DNA of 37,376 nt from Bacillota bacterium (lineage in GTDB: Bacteria > Bacillota > Thermosediminibacteria > Thermosediminibacterales > Thermosediminibacteraceae): assembly GCA_003242255.1 (NCBI GenBank), contig QGUT01000004.1, forward strand, positions 1 through 37,376, in the 5' to 3' direction. Made by a program: the position numbers and the translations under genes. This document shows positions 22,200-30,165 of this stretch, one piece after another. The notes below the pieces were generated by a model. That model saw nothing but the letters and a program-made list of their open reading frames with translations. It was not told the DNA's origin and searched no databases. Position 1 is the stretch's first letter. The number at the start of each line of letters is the position of its first letter.

Positions 22200-23849
22200 T
22201 TGTCGCTGGAAAAAATTGATGGTGCACTTTTTAAAAAAATACTCATACACTCGGCACGAGTTTTGGAGCAGAATAAAAAAGTTGTAAATTCGCTCAATGT
22301 TTATCCGGTGCCCGATGGCGACACCGGCACTAATATGTCGTTAACTATGGAGCAGGCAGTAGCGGAAGCGATGAAGATAAAGAGCGATGACCTGAAGCGA
22401 ATCGTGGATGCCGCAGCGTGGGGTGCCCTGATGGGCGCGAGGGGAAACTCGGGGGTCATTTTGTCCCAATTGTTCCGGGGGTTTGCCTTGGGCGTACCTG
22501 AGGGGAAGGACTCTTTGAACCCGAAGGAACTGGCAGAGGCCTTTAAGAAAGGCGTGGAGGAAGCCTATAAGGCGGTCTTAAAACCTGTGGAAGGTACCAT
22601 CCTCACAGTGGCGAGGGAAGCGGCAGAGCGGATGATCCTTGAAGCAAAAAAATCCAAGGACGTAGTGGTCACTTTGGAAAAAACCATAGAGCACGCCAAA
22701 AAAGTGCTTCAAAAGACTCCCGAGATGCTGCCGATTTTGAAAGAGGCCGGAGTTGTGGACGCCGGTGGAAGAGGCTTAATATTTTTAATGGAAGGTTTTT
22801 TGCAGGTTCTGAAAAATCCGAGCGTTTTAGATGAGTACAAATCGGAAGAGGTAGCTGCCGAAACCGGTCCAGAACCGGCAAATATAAACGTAGAAAATCT
22901 CGAATATATGTACTGCACCGAATTGATCCTGCAGACTGAGAACTCCAGCCCGGACCTGGAAACTTTAAGGTCGCAGATCTCGAGCCTTGGGGATTCGCTT
23001 TTGATCACCGGGATGAACAACGTGATAAAAATCCACGTGCACACCAATCACCCAGGGGAAGTATTGGAGAAAGCCTTAAAGTGGGGAGAACTTACGAAAG
23101 TAAAAGTGGACAATATGAAGTTGCAGCACGAGGAATTCGTGAAGAATTCGGCAAATCAGAGTCTTGGTCATGAAGACGATGGGGAGGTCAAGGATACCGA
23201 AATTGTGGCGGTGGTCTCGGGCGATGGATTGAAGGAGATCTTTAATAGCATCGGTGCCGGGGTCGTCGTCGAAGGCGGTCAGAGCATGAATCCCAGCATC
23301 GAGAAGATTTTATCGGCTGTCGAAGATGCGAAATCCACCAGTATTATAATCCTTCCCAACAATAAGAATATTATTCTTACGGCAGAGCAGGTGAAAAATT
23401 TAACCGATAAAAAAGTATTTGTCGTGCCTTCCAAATCGATTCCCCAGGGGATTTCGGCCCTTCTGGCGTACGATCCTGCTCTGAGCGCCGAGGAAAACGC
23501 AAGAAGGATGGGTGATTCGCTGGAAAACGTGATAACGGGGGAAGTTACCTTTGCGGCCCGGGATTCCAAGTGGAACGGAACTGATATAAAAGAAGGCGAT
23601 GTCTTAGGCATTATGGACGGCGAAATGGTGGCCATTGGACGCGACAGGAAAGAAGTTCTGGAAGAACTGGTCGAAAAGATGGCATCCAAAAAGCAATCCG
23701 GAATGCTGACTTTCTATTACGGAGAAGAAGTGACTCAGGAAGAAGCCGAAGATGTTGCGGCTAAAATGGCAGAAAAGTATCCGGATTTTGAAGTGGAGGT
23801 ATACCGTGGCGGCCAGAGCCTTTACTATTATATAGTTTCCCTTGAATAG
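22200..23849 (+). CDS. fakA: DAK2-domain fatty acid kinase ATP-binding subunit (FakA/YloV)
   Basis: FakA phosphorylates fatty acids bound to a partner FakB, feeding acyl-phosphate to PlsX/PlsY for membrane lipid synthesis. The 549-residue protein has an N-terminal DhaL/DAK2 nucleotide-binding domain. It carries NVYPVPDGDTGTNM (33-46), in which Asp39 and Asp41 should bind Mg, and MGARGNSGVILSQLFRG (78-94). A middle domain and a C-terminal DegV-like region follow. TTG at 22200 is supported by AGGGGAGG upstream. No fakB is visible nearby. PlsX, which uses the same acyl-phosphate pool, is at the end of the window. Confidence 0.9.
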   Translation: MSLEKIDGALFKKILIHSARVLEQNKKVVNSLNVYPVPDGDTGTNMSLTMEQAVAEAMKIKSDDLKRIVDAAAWGALMGARGNSGVILSQLFRGFALGVPEGKDSLNPKELAEAFKKGVEEAYKAVLKPVEGTILTVAREAAERMILEAKKSKDVVVTLEKTIEHAKKVLQKTPEMLPILKEAGVVDAGGRGLIFLMEGFLQVLKNPSVLDEYKSEEVAAETGPEPANINVENLEYMYCTELILQTENSSPDLETLRSQISSLGDSLLITGMNNVIKIHVHTNHPGEVLEKALKWGELTKVKVDNMKLQHEEFVKNSANQSLGHEDDGEVKDTEIVAVVSGDGLKEIFNSIGAGVVVEGGQSMNPSIEKILSAVEDAKSTSIIILPNNKNIILTAEQVKNLTDKKVFVVPSKSIPQGISALLAYDPALSAEENARRMGDSLENVITGEVTFAARDSKWNGTDIKEGDVLGIMDGEMVAIGRDRKEVLEELVEKMASKKQSGMLTFYYGEEVTQEEAEDVAAKMAEKYPDFEVEVYRGGQSLYYYIVSLE

Positions 23850-23863
23850 CAGAGGTGAGGACG

Positions 23864-25891
23864 TTGGACTTGACTAAAGAGGTCCAGTACATAAAAGGCG
23901 TGGGACCTTCCAGAGCGAGAATGCTGCGCTCCCTCGGCGTAAATACGGTGTTAGACCTTCTTTACCTGTTGCCCCGGCGCTATCTGGATCTTACGCCGCA
24001 GAATTTCGAGCAAGGCCTCGCAGGAGAAGAGGTGGGCGCCTTCCCCTGCGTAGTTTTAGAAAAAGGCCAGGATGTGGTTACCCGCTCGGGAATGAAAATA
24101 GTGAAGATCCCTATAACCGATGGCAAGCGAAAAGGCTTTGCCGTTTTTTTTAATCAGCCGTACATGAAGGATGCCTTTAAACCCGGAGACCGGCTCGTTT
24201 TAGTGGGGAAGATGAAGAAAAATTTTGGTGCGTACGAAATTGCAAATCCCGATTGGCAGAGATTCGAAGATATAAATAGCTCGGACTACGTTAAAATCTG
24301 CCCGGTATACCCTTTGACCAAAGGTCTCACTCAAAAAATTCTAAGGAAGATAATAAAAAATGTCTTCCAAGAAGATCTGAGAGTAGAAGAAGTTCTGCCT
24401 TTGAGCCTTTTGGAAAAGTACAAGCTCATGCCGAAGCTGGAGGCCCTGAAAAATATCCACTTCCCGGAAAGCTGGGAAAATTTAAGGCGGGCCCAGGAGA
24501 GATTGGCTTTCGAAGAACTCCTGGTCTTTCAGCTCGCCATGATGGTGACCAGAAGGCATATAATGGGTGAGAAAAGAAAAAATAAATATGAGGATTTCGA
24601 TATAACGCCTTTTTTGAAAAACCTGCCCTTTACTCTCACCAAAGGTCAGGAAAAAGTGGTGAGGGAAATAATTTCGGATCTGAAAAGCGAGCGCGTGATG
24701 AACCGATTGATTCAGGGAGATGTAGGTTCGGGGAAAACCGTGGTGGCTGCCCTGGCCCTTTATCTTGCCGCTAAAAACGGCTATCAGGGGGCCTTTATGG
24801 TGCCCACCGAGATCCTCGCCGTACAGCACACCGCCACTTTGAAAAAATATTTGGAACCCCTGGAGGTAAGAGTAGAAGTTCTAAAGGGCGATATGCCGAA
24901 GGCCGAAAAAAGAAAAGTTACCGAAGGTCTGGAAAGCGGTGAAGTGGATATCATAGTTGGGACCCATGCCATCATCCAGGACGACATTAAATTTAAACGG
25001 CTGGGACTCGTGATAACTGATGAGCAGCACCGCTTCGGCGTAAAGCAGAGGGAGGCTTTGGTCAAAAAAGGGCATAGCCCGGACGTCATTGTGATGAGCG
25101 CTACACCGATTCCGAGGACGCTAGCTCTCACTCTGTATTCGGATCTGGATATATCGATAATAGACACGATGCCGGCGGGCCGCCAAAAAGTAGATACCTA
25201 TGTGGTGGATGACAGCATGAGAGATAGGGTGTACAGGTTCGTCGAAGCAGAAATTAAAAAAGGCCATCAGGCCTATGTGGTGTGCCCGGCGGTGGAGGAA
25301 AGCGAATTGGGAATTGCGAGCGTGGAAGAAATCGGCGCCGAGCTATCAAAAAGATTTCCCCACCTCACTATAGGCATTTTGCACGGAAAAATGAAAGCCG
25401 AAGAAAAGGACGCCGTCATGAAGGATTTCATAGCCCGGCGAATCGACCTTTTGGTGGCCACTACGGTCATAGAAGTAGGTGTGGACGTGCCGTCGGCTAC
25501 GGTCATGGTGGTCGAAAACGCCGAGAGATTTGGCCTCGCCCAGCTCCACCAGCTTCGGGGGAGAGTAGGGAGGAGCAGTCTCAAATCCTACTGTATTTTC
25601 ATCACCGGTTCTAAGGACAAAATCGCCCGGGCCAGGTTAAATTTCATGATGAAAAGCAATAACGGCTTTGAAATAGCTCAAAAAGACCTGGAGATCAGGG
25701 GTCCCGGCGAATTCCTGGGGGTTCGGCAGCACGGACTGCCGGAATTCAAGTTCGTCCCTCTGATCAAAGATATTCGAATTCTGGAGACTACAAAGTCTCT
25801 GGCGGCTGAAATAATAGAGAAGGATTTGTTTTCAAAGGCCGAGTACGAAGGACTTCGAAAGGCCATAAACGAAAGAATAAAAATAATTTAA
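23864..25891 (+). CDS. recG: ATP-dependent DNA helicase RecG
   Basis: RecG remodels stalled replication forks and recombination intermediates by branch migration. The 675-residue protein begins with the wedge-domain lead YIKGVGPSRARMLRSLGV. It has Walker A GDVGSGKT (285-292), the DEQH box (386-389), VMSATPIPRTLALTLY, and the C-terminal QLRGRVGRS and GPGEFLGVRQHGLPEF blocks. I chose TTG at 23864 with GAGGTGAGG just upstream; GTG at 23855 in frame would add three residues but lacks a site. The order asp23-fakA-recG matches Bacillus yloU-yloV-recG after intervening genes. Confidence 0.94.
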   Translation: MDLTKEVQYIKGVGPSRARMLRSLGVNTVLDLLYLLPRRYLDLTPQNFEQGLAGEEVGAFPCVVLEKGQDVVTRSGMKIVKIPITDGKRKGFAVFFNQPYMKDAFKPGDRLVLVGKMKKNFGAYEIANPDWQRFEDINSSDYVKICPVYPLTKGLTQKILRKIIKNVFQEDLRVEEVLPLSLLEKYKLMPKLEALKNIHFPESWENLRRAQERLAFEELLVFQLAMMVTRRHIMGEKRKNKYEDFDITPFLKNLPFTLTKGQEKVVREIISDLKSERVMNRLIQGDVGSGKTVVAALALYLAAKNGYQGAFMVPTEILAVQHTATLKKYLEPLEVRVEVLKGDMPKAEKRKVTEGLESGEVDIIVGTHAIIQDDIKFKRLGLVITDEQHRFGVKQREALVKKGHSPDVIVMSATPIPRTLALTLYSDLDISIIDTMPAGRQKVDTYVVDDSMRDRVYRFVEAEIKKGHQAYVVCPAVEESELGIASVEEIGAELSKRFPHLTIGILHGKMKAEEKDAVMKDFIARRIDLLVATTVIEVGVDVPSATVMVVENAERFGLAQLHQLRGRVGRSSLKSYCIFITGSKDKIARARLNFMMKSNNGFEIAQKDLEIRGPGEFLGVRQHGLPEFKFVPLIKDIRILETTKSLAAEIIEKDLFSKAEYEGLRKAINERIKII

Positions 25892-26019
25892 AAAATGACA
25901 ATTAGAAAAATAAGTAATTTATTAATACACGTGTTGGTTTTTCAGGCAGATAGTTCTAGTATTTTGGACTATTACTCAGGTTATATTAAGACTAGAAAAA
26001 CGAAGGAGGTGATTCAAAA

Positions 26020-26244
26020 ATGGGTCTTGGACAGAAGAGAAACAAACTCGTAGTTCCCGAAGCTTACAAGGCTATGGAACAATTCAAAGCTGAAGTTGCC
26101 CGCGAGGTCGGTATCACCGCTCCGCCTGATGGTTACTGGGGCAACTACTCGGCCAGGGATTGCGGCGCTGTAGGCGGTCACATGGTTCGCAAGATGATTG
26201 AGGATTATGAGAGACGTATAAGTGGTGGCCAGACCACTCACTAA
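26020..26244 (+). CDS. Alpha/beta-type small acid-soluble spore protein
   Basis: SASPs coat and protect spore DNA and are degraded by the GPR protease on germination. The 74-residue protein has the family pattern: NKLVVPEAYKAMEQFKAEVA, a GPR-site-like KAEVARE (23-29), and the C-terminal block GAVGGHMVRKMIEDYERR. GAAGGAGGTG upstream of the ATG at 26020 is a very strong ribosome binding site. It is a single gene between recG and its own terminator. SASP genes are normally controlled by sigma-G; the 128-base gap upstream holds only a weak candidate -10 (TATATTA at 25982-25988), so I do not call a promoter. Confidence 0.93.
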   Translation: MGLGQKRNKLVVPEAYKAMEQFKAEVAREVGITAPPDGYWGNYSARDCGAVGGHMVRKMIEDYERRISGGQTTH

Positions 26245-26256
26245 ACTATACTGCAG

Positions 26257-26300
26257 AGAACAGGCTCTATGAAAAATAGAGTCTGTTCTTTATTCTTTTC
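26257..26300 (+). terminator. Rho-independent terminator of the SASP gene
   Basis: A 14-bp stem with one G-T wobble (26257-26270 with 26276-26289) encloses a 5-base loop and is followed by a T-rich tract. It ends the monocistronic spore-protein transcript. Confidence 0.88.
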
Positions 26301-26320
26301 AGGCATAAAAATAAAATTTG

Positions 26321-26344
26321 ATGCCGGCGTAAAAGCGCCGGCAT
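26321..26344. repeat. Perfect GC-rich inverted repeat of unknown role
   Basis: ATGCCGGCG (26321-26329) and CGCCGGCAT (26336-26344) form a perfect 9-bp stem with a 6-base loop. No T tract follows on the plus strand. On the minus strand it is followed by an AT-rich run, but no minus-strand gene ends here. It sits between the SASP terminator and a possible short coding frame. Confidence 0.6.
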
Positions 26345-26372
26345 TGGGAGAGGAGAAACCGGAGGAAGAGCT

Positions 26373-26450
26373 TTGGGGAATTTGATTTTTACACTAATAT
26401 TTTTATCCTTTTTCGTGGGTTTTATACATAATAAAACTGTAAACTTTTAA
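26373..26450 (+). CDS. Possible 25-residue membrane peptide
   Basis: TTG at 26373 is preceded by GGAGG at 26361-26365, seven bases away, and opens 25 codons ending in TAA at 26448. The peptide (MGNLIFTLIFLSFFVGF then a short polar tail) would be a single hydrophobic helix. The evidence is only the good ribosome binding site and the membrane-like composition. In AT-rich DNA hydrophobic frames arise by chance, and no promoter is apparent. I do not recognise a family. It lies in the gap after the SASP gene and could be sporulation-linked or spurious. Confidence 0.3.
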   Translation: MGNLIFTLIFLSFFVGFIHNKTVNF

Positions 26451-26456
26451 ATTTTA

Positions 26457-26484
26457 TTGAAATACAGGATGAATATGTTAGAAT
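26457..26484 (+). promoter_or_regulatory. Promoter for rsmD-coaD and the coiled-coil gene
   Basis: TTGAAA (26457-26462) and TAGAAT (26479-26484) are 16 bases apart, with a TG one base before the -10 (extended -10). It lies about 30 bases before rsmD. Confidence 0.65.
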
Positions 26485-26515
26485 AATACTAGACCAGCTA
26501 AAGGGTGAAATGTCA

Positions 26516-27103
26516 ATGATGAGAGTAACGGGTGGAGTGTTCAGGGGGAGGAGGATAAAGTCCCTTCCCGGCCAAAGCACCAGGCCCACTTCCGACATGG
26601 TGAGAGAATCGCTTTTTAATATATTGGGAGAAAAAATAGCGGACTCAAGCTTTCTCGACATCTTTGCAGGCACCGGGAGCGTGGGGATCGAGGCCTTGAG
26701 CCGCGGCGCGGAAAGAGCAGCTTTTATTGAAAAAAACGGATTTGCCTGTAAAATAATCAGGGAAAACCTCGATCTTTTAGGGATCGCCGATAAGTGCGTA
26801 GTAATAAAGGCTGATTTTTCTAAAGGATTGAGGATGCTCGAAAATAACGGCGAGGCCTACGACGTGATTTTTATCGACCCGCCCTACGACAGAGGGTATG
26901 CCTCCGATTGCCTGGAAGCTGTAACATGCTCCAAATTGTTAAAGCCCGGTTCCGTAATTGTGGTCCAGCATTCTGTATCAGAAGATTTGAAGGCTCCACC
27001 TGGCATAATTTGTTACAAAGAGAAGAGGTACGGGATTACCAAGCTATCTTTTTTTACGGGAGTGAGTAGAGATGTCCATAGCAATATACCCAGGGAGTTT
27101 TGA
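26516..27103 (+). CDS. rsmD: 16S rRNA (guanine-966-N2)-methyltransferase RsmD
   Basis: RsmD methylates G966 of 16S rRNA with SAM. The 195-residue protein has the N-terminal MRVTGGVFRGRRIKSLPG, SAM loop LDIFAGTGSVGIEALSRGA, and the catalytic DPPY (121-124). I chose ATG 26516 because AAAGGGTG at 26500-26507 is eight bases upstream; the in-frame ATG at 26510 is too close, and 26519 is also possible. Its last 32 bases overlap coaD in another frame. The rsmD-coaD pair is widely conserved in bacteria. Confidence 0.93.
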   Translation: MMRVTGGVFRGRRIKSLPGQSTRPTSDMVRESLFNILGEKIADSSFLDIFAGTGSVGIEALSRGAERAAFIEKNGFACKIIRENLDLLGIADKCVVIKADFSKGLRMLENNGEAYDVIFIDPPYDRGYASDCLEAVTCSKLLKPGSVIVVQHSVSEDLKAPPGIICYKEKRYGITKLSFFTGVSRDVHSNIPREF

Positions 27104-27557
27104 TCCAATAACCAACGGCCATCTGGATATAATCGAAAGAGGATCGAAGATTTTCGATGAACTGATAGTCGCCGTTTTGCAAAACCCCAGCAAAAAATAC
27201 CTCTTTACGATGGAAGAACGAATTGAAATGATCAAAGATGCTGTAAAACACCTGCCCAACGTAGAAGTGGATTACTTCAACGGCCTGCTGGTAGATTTTG
27301 CCCGGAAGAGAAATGCGAAAATCGTGATAAAAGGCTTAAGGGCGGTTTCCGATTTCGAATACGAACTGCAGATGGCCCTGATGAACAAGAAACTTTACAA
27401 GGACCTGGAGACGGTTTTCATCATGACTAGCACGAAATATTCATTTTTAAGTTCGAGCATAGTGAGAGAAGTGGCCAGTTTCGGAGGATGCGTGAAAGAC
27501 CTGGTGCCCCCTGTCGTGGAGGAAAAATTGAGGCAAAAATTTGCCCTGAAGAACTAA
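27072..27557 (+). CDS. coaD: Phosphopantetheine adenylyltransferase
   Basis: CoaD transfers AMP from ATP to 4'-phosphopantetheine, the penultimate step in coenzyme A synthesis. The 161-residue nucleotidyltransferase has GSFDPITNGH (8-17), KGLRAVSDFEYELQMALMN, and the C-terminal TSTKYSFLSSSIVREVA block. It starts inside the end of rsmD, using GGGAGTGAG. Together with coaBC at 9824 it covers most of the pathway from phosphopantothenate to dephospho-CoA. Confidence 0.96.
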   Translation: MSIAIYPGSFDPITNGHLDIIERGSKIFDELIVAVLQNPSKKYLFTMEERIEMIKDAVKHLPNVEVDYFNGLLVDFARKRNAKIVIKGLRAVSDFEYELQMALMNKKLYKDLETVFIMTSTKYSFLSSSIVREVASFGGCVKDLVPPVVEEKLRQKFALKN

Positions 27558-27582
27558 TTTTGCCATGTGGAGGGTTGAGTTG

Positions 27583-28029
27583 ATGGAATTTTACGATTAC
27601 ATAGAAAAGCTCCAAAGTTTAATAAGTGAAGGTTCCCGAATCCCCTTTTCCAACAAGGTGATAGTGGACCAGGAAAAAATTTTGAGCCTATTGGACGATA
27701 TGATTAAAGTCCTGCCCGACGAGATAAAAAAGGCAAAAAAAATTTTGGAGGAAAGGCAGCGGATTCTGGTTGAAGCCCAGAAAGAGGGAGAAATGATATT
27801 AAAAGAAGCAAAAGAACATATCGAAAAAATGGTAGATCAGAACGAGATAGTAAAGATAGCTCGCGAAAAATCGGAGGAGATTTTGGCTTCTTCCAAAAAG
27901 GCGGCGAGAGAGATAAGGGTAGGAGCGAATAAATACGCCGACGAAGTGCTGGCCCAACTGGAAAAACATCTGGAGAAAATTTTAACTTCGGTCCGGGATG
28001 GCAGGGAAGAGTTAAACCAGAGGATGTGA
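27583..28029 (+). CDS. Coiled-coil protein of the rsmD-coaD locus, DivIVA/SepIVA-like or ATPase-subunit-like
   Basis: The 148-residue product is almost entirely helical and highly charged. A short N-terminal region (MEFYDYIEKLQSLISEG...) precedes a long coiled coil (about 35-110) and an Ala/Arg-rich segment (KKAAREIRVGANKYADEVL). Such proteins are often annotated as vacuolar-type ATPase subunit H-like or hypothetical. In composition and position it resembles the coiled-coil half of DivIVA-type scaffold proteins; some actinobacteria have the division protein SepIVA near a similar cluster, so a scaffold role is an inference. I chose ATG 27583 with GTGGAGGG at 27567-27574; the ATG at 27565 precedes that site. 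It ends three bases from the end of ylbJ. Confidence 0.65.
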   Translation: MEFYDYIEKLQSLISEGSRIPFSNKVIVDQEKILSLLDDMIKVLPDEIKKAKKILEERQRILVEAQKEGEMILKEAKEHIEKMVDQNEIVKIAREKSEEILASSKKAAREIRVGANKYADEVLAQLEKHLEKILTSVRDGREELNQRM

Positions 28030-28032
28030 TTT

Positions 28033-29292
28033 TTATTTTTTTATAACTTTAAAAGATATTACCTCGAAACCTTTAATGAGATAAAGTATTATCGAAAGCA
28101 ACACGAGCAAGCTGAAGAGGAGCATGAACACCTGGCTTGAAACAGCGAAAATATTGAGCCAGCTGGAAGATGTTCTCGCCGGAGCGACGGCGAACACAGG
28201 CATGGACCACGAAGCGAACCCCCCGATAGGAAAGGTCATCATGATATAAGTTACGATGCCGGCCAAAAAGGCGTGAAGGATTCTGGCCATTATGTAAGGG
28301 AAGATCTTCACATCCGTATTGCTCAGCATGCTCATCACCTGGAAGTGGACTGACATGCCGCTCCACGCTATTATAGCGCTGGCGACGATGACCCTTTGAA
28401 TGAGGGGGGCGTCGGCGGTGCTCGCGAGCTTGGTCCCCAAAGTTATTTCAAAAATACCGCTGATTATGGCCGGCGATAGGCTGGAATCGAGGCCGAATAC
28501 ATTTAGCAAAATGTTAACTGCCGGGACGAGCAAGTTGACAAAACCGGCTACCGTTAATATCCGGATGACGACCGAAAAGAGGATGATGAAGCCGAGAATC
28601 AACAGCAGCGAATTGATAGAGTCCTTTATGCTATCGCTCAGGAGCTGTCCGAAGGGCCTCCCGTCTTCCTTTCGGGCTCTCAAGAGTTCTCGGGTGGCTT
28701 TCAGCATGATGCTTTCGTTTTTTCTAAAAGACGCAGGCTGGGGAGTTTTTTCCGATTTCAGGGCGTAAAATCGCATGGCAATGCCCACGAGAAGGGCCGA
28801 AATGTAATGAGACATGGTGATAATCGCCCCTATGCGCACGTCTTTGAACATTCCGACGGCCACTGCTCCGACCATGAAAAGGGGATCGGCGGTGTTGCTA
28901 AAAGATACCAGGCGTTCGGCTTCCCGGGCGTTGAAAAACCGCTTCTTCACCAATTTTCCCGTGAGCATGGCACCTAAAGGATAGCCGCTCGCTAGCCCCA
29001 TGGCCATGACGAAAGAACCGGTGCCCGGGACGTTGAAGAGGGGGCGCATAAAGGGTTCCAGGAGAACTCCCATGAAATGAACGACCCCTAGCCCCATCAG
29101 CAACTGAGAGCCTATGAAAAAGGGAAGTAGGGCCGGGAGCACAATGTTGAACCACACGTCGAGCCCTTCAAAAGCGGCCTGAAAAGCCTCTTCCGGGAAT
29201 CGGATTATGGCTAACGTTATCGCCACTGCCAGGGAGGGAAGGACCAATTGGCTTAACTTGACTACTTTGCTTCTTGGAATTCTCAACCTCAT
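28033..29292 (-). CDS. ylbJ: Sporulation integral membrane protein YlbJ
   Basis: YlbJ is a polytopic membrane protein with nucleoside-recognition (gate) domains, needed for efficient sporulation in Bacillus and expressed there under sigma-E; its transport substrate is unknown. The 419-residue protein has about eight to ten hydrophobic segments. The gate-like blocks are LPALLPFFIGSQLLMGLG, GLASGYPLGAMLTGKL and SFSNTADPLFMVGAVAVGM. The ATG at 29292 has AGGAGG upstream. It converges on the coiled-coil gene and diverges from the patatin-like gene. YlbJ with YlbK-, YlbL- and YlbM-type genes together matches the Bacillus ylb cluster in altered orientation. Confidence 0.9.
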   Translation of the reverse strand: MRLRIPRSKVVKLSQLVLPSLAVAITLAIIRFPEEAFQAAFEGLDVWFNIVLPALLPFFIGSQLLMGLGVVHFMGVLLEPFMRPLFNVPGTGSFVMAMGLASGYPLGAMLTGKLVKKRFFNAREAERLVSFSNTADPLFMVGAVAVGMFKDVRIGAIITMSHYISALLVGIAMRFYALKSEKTPQPASFRKNESIMLKATRELLRARKEDGRPFGQLLSDSIKDSINSLLLILGFIILFSVVIRILTVAGFVNLLVPAVNILLNVFGLDSSLSPAIISGIFEITLGTKLASTADAPLIQRVIVASAIIAWSGMSVHFQVMSMLSNTDVKIFPYIMARILHAFLAGIVTYIMMTFPIGGFASWSMPVFAVAPARTSSSWLNIFAVSSQVFMLLFSLLVLLSIILYLIKGFEVISFKVIKK

Positions 29293-29367
29293 TCTTTTGC
29301 CTCCTATTTAATTTCTTCAAAAATATATATATTTTCGTGAAGACGCACATATTCTTTAAAAGAAGGG

Positions 29368-30165
29368 ATGAGAAAGGAGTTGGAAGTAAGGCCCAAAATA
29401 GGTCTTGCCCTGGGCTCCGGAGCTGCTAAAGGCTACGCTCACATAGGCGTCATAAAGGTTCTCGAAAAACACGGAATTCCCATCGACGTCATTACCGGTT
29501 CCAGCATAGGCAGCTTGATAGGGGCCCTTTATGCTGCAGGGGTCAAAGTGAATTATATTGAATCTTTAGCTTATCATATAAAGAGAAGACATTTTGTAGA
29601 TTTGACTTTTCCAAAGGTCGGATTTATAGCGGGAAATAAAGTGGAGGAAATGCTGAGGCTGCTCACAAGAAATAGGAATTTTGACGAACTCAGCATTCCG
29701 CTGGGAGTCGTTGCGACGGACCTGAAATCAAAAAAGCTCGTATTGCTGAGAGAAGGAAATGTGGCTACAGCCGTCAGGGCCAGTATAGCCATTCCGGGGA
29801 TCTTCAGCCCCGTGAGGACCGATGGGATGGTCCTGGTGGACGGAGGAGTTCTCGAGAGAGTTCCCGGCCGGGAGGCCCGCGAGATGGGGGCCGACGTGGT
29901 AATAGGGGTCGAGTTGGGTTTCACGGCCAGATCAGCTTTGAGCAATATTTACGATATTTTATTACAGACCTTTGAAGTCATGGGACAAGAAATTCAATCT
30001 CTCAAAGGCTACGATTGCGATGTATTGATCAGGCCCAATCTGGAAAACGTGAATCCCCTTGCCTTCAGCGAGCCGGAAAGGTGCATAAGAGAGGGAATGA
30101 GAGCCACAGAGGCTGTTTTGCCACAGATTTTTACAATTTTGGAAAGAAGGGACGGAGCAAAGTGA
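29368..30165 (+). CDS. Patatin-like phospholipase/esterase family protein (YlbK type)
   Basis: Patatin-like enzymes are Ser-Asp dyad lipid acyl hydrolases. The 265-residue protein has the oxyanion-hole motif GSGAAKGYAHIG (16-27), nucleophile Ser46 in GSSIG (44-48), and Asp158 in the DGG motif (158-160). It resembles the RssA/NTE-like bacterial family and sits where ylbK lies in Bacillus. Substrate is unknown. The ATG at 29368 directly abuts an AGAAGGG sequence, so the precise start is uncertain; a TTG at 29380 is an alternative. Its stop overlaps the GTG start of the protease gene. Confidence 0.87.
   Translation: MRKELEVRPKIGLALGSGAAKGYAHIGVIKVLEKHGIPIDVITGSSIGSLIGALYAAGVKVNYIESLAYHIKRRHFVDLTFPKVGFIAGNKVEEMLRLLTRNRNFDELSIPLGVVATDLKSKKLVLLREGNVATAVRASIAIPGIFSPVRTDGMVLVDGGVLERVPGREAREMGADVVIGVELGFTARSALSNIYDILLQTFEVMGQEIQSLKGYDCDVLIRPNLENVNPLAFSEPERCIREGMRATEAVLPQIFTILERRDGAK

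Noticed and set aside
30015..30161. A 49-codon N-terminal extension of the ylbL-type protease
   Set aside because: It lies wholly within the patatin-like gene in another frame; the GTG at 30162 followed by a transmembrane segment is the natural start.
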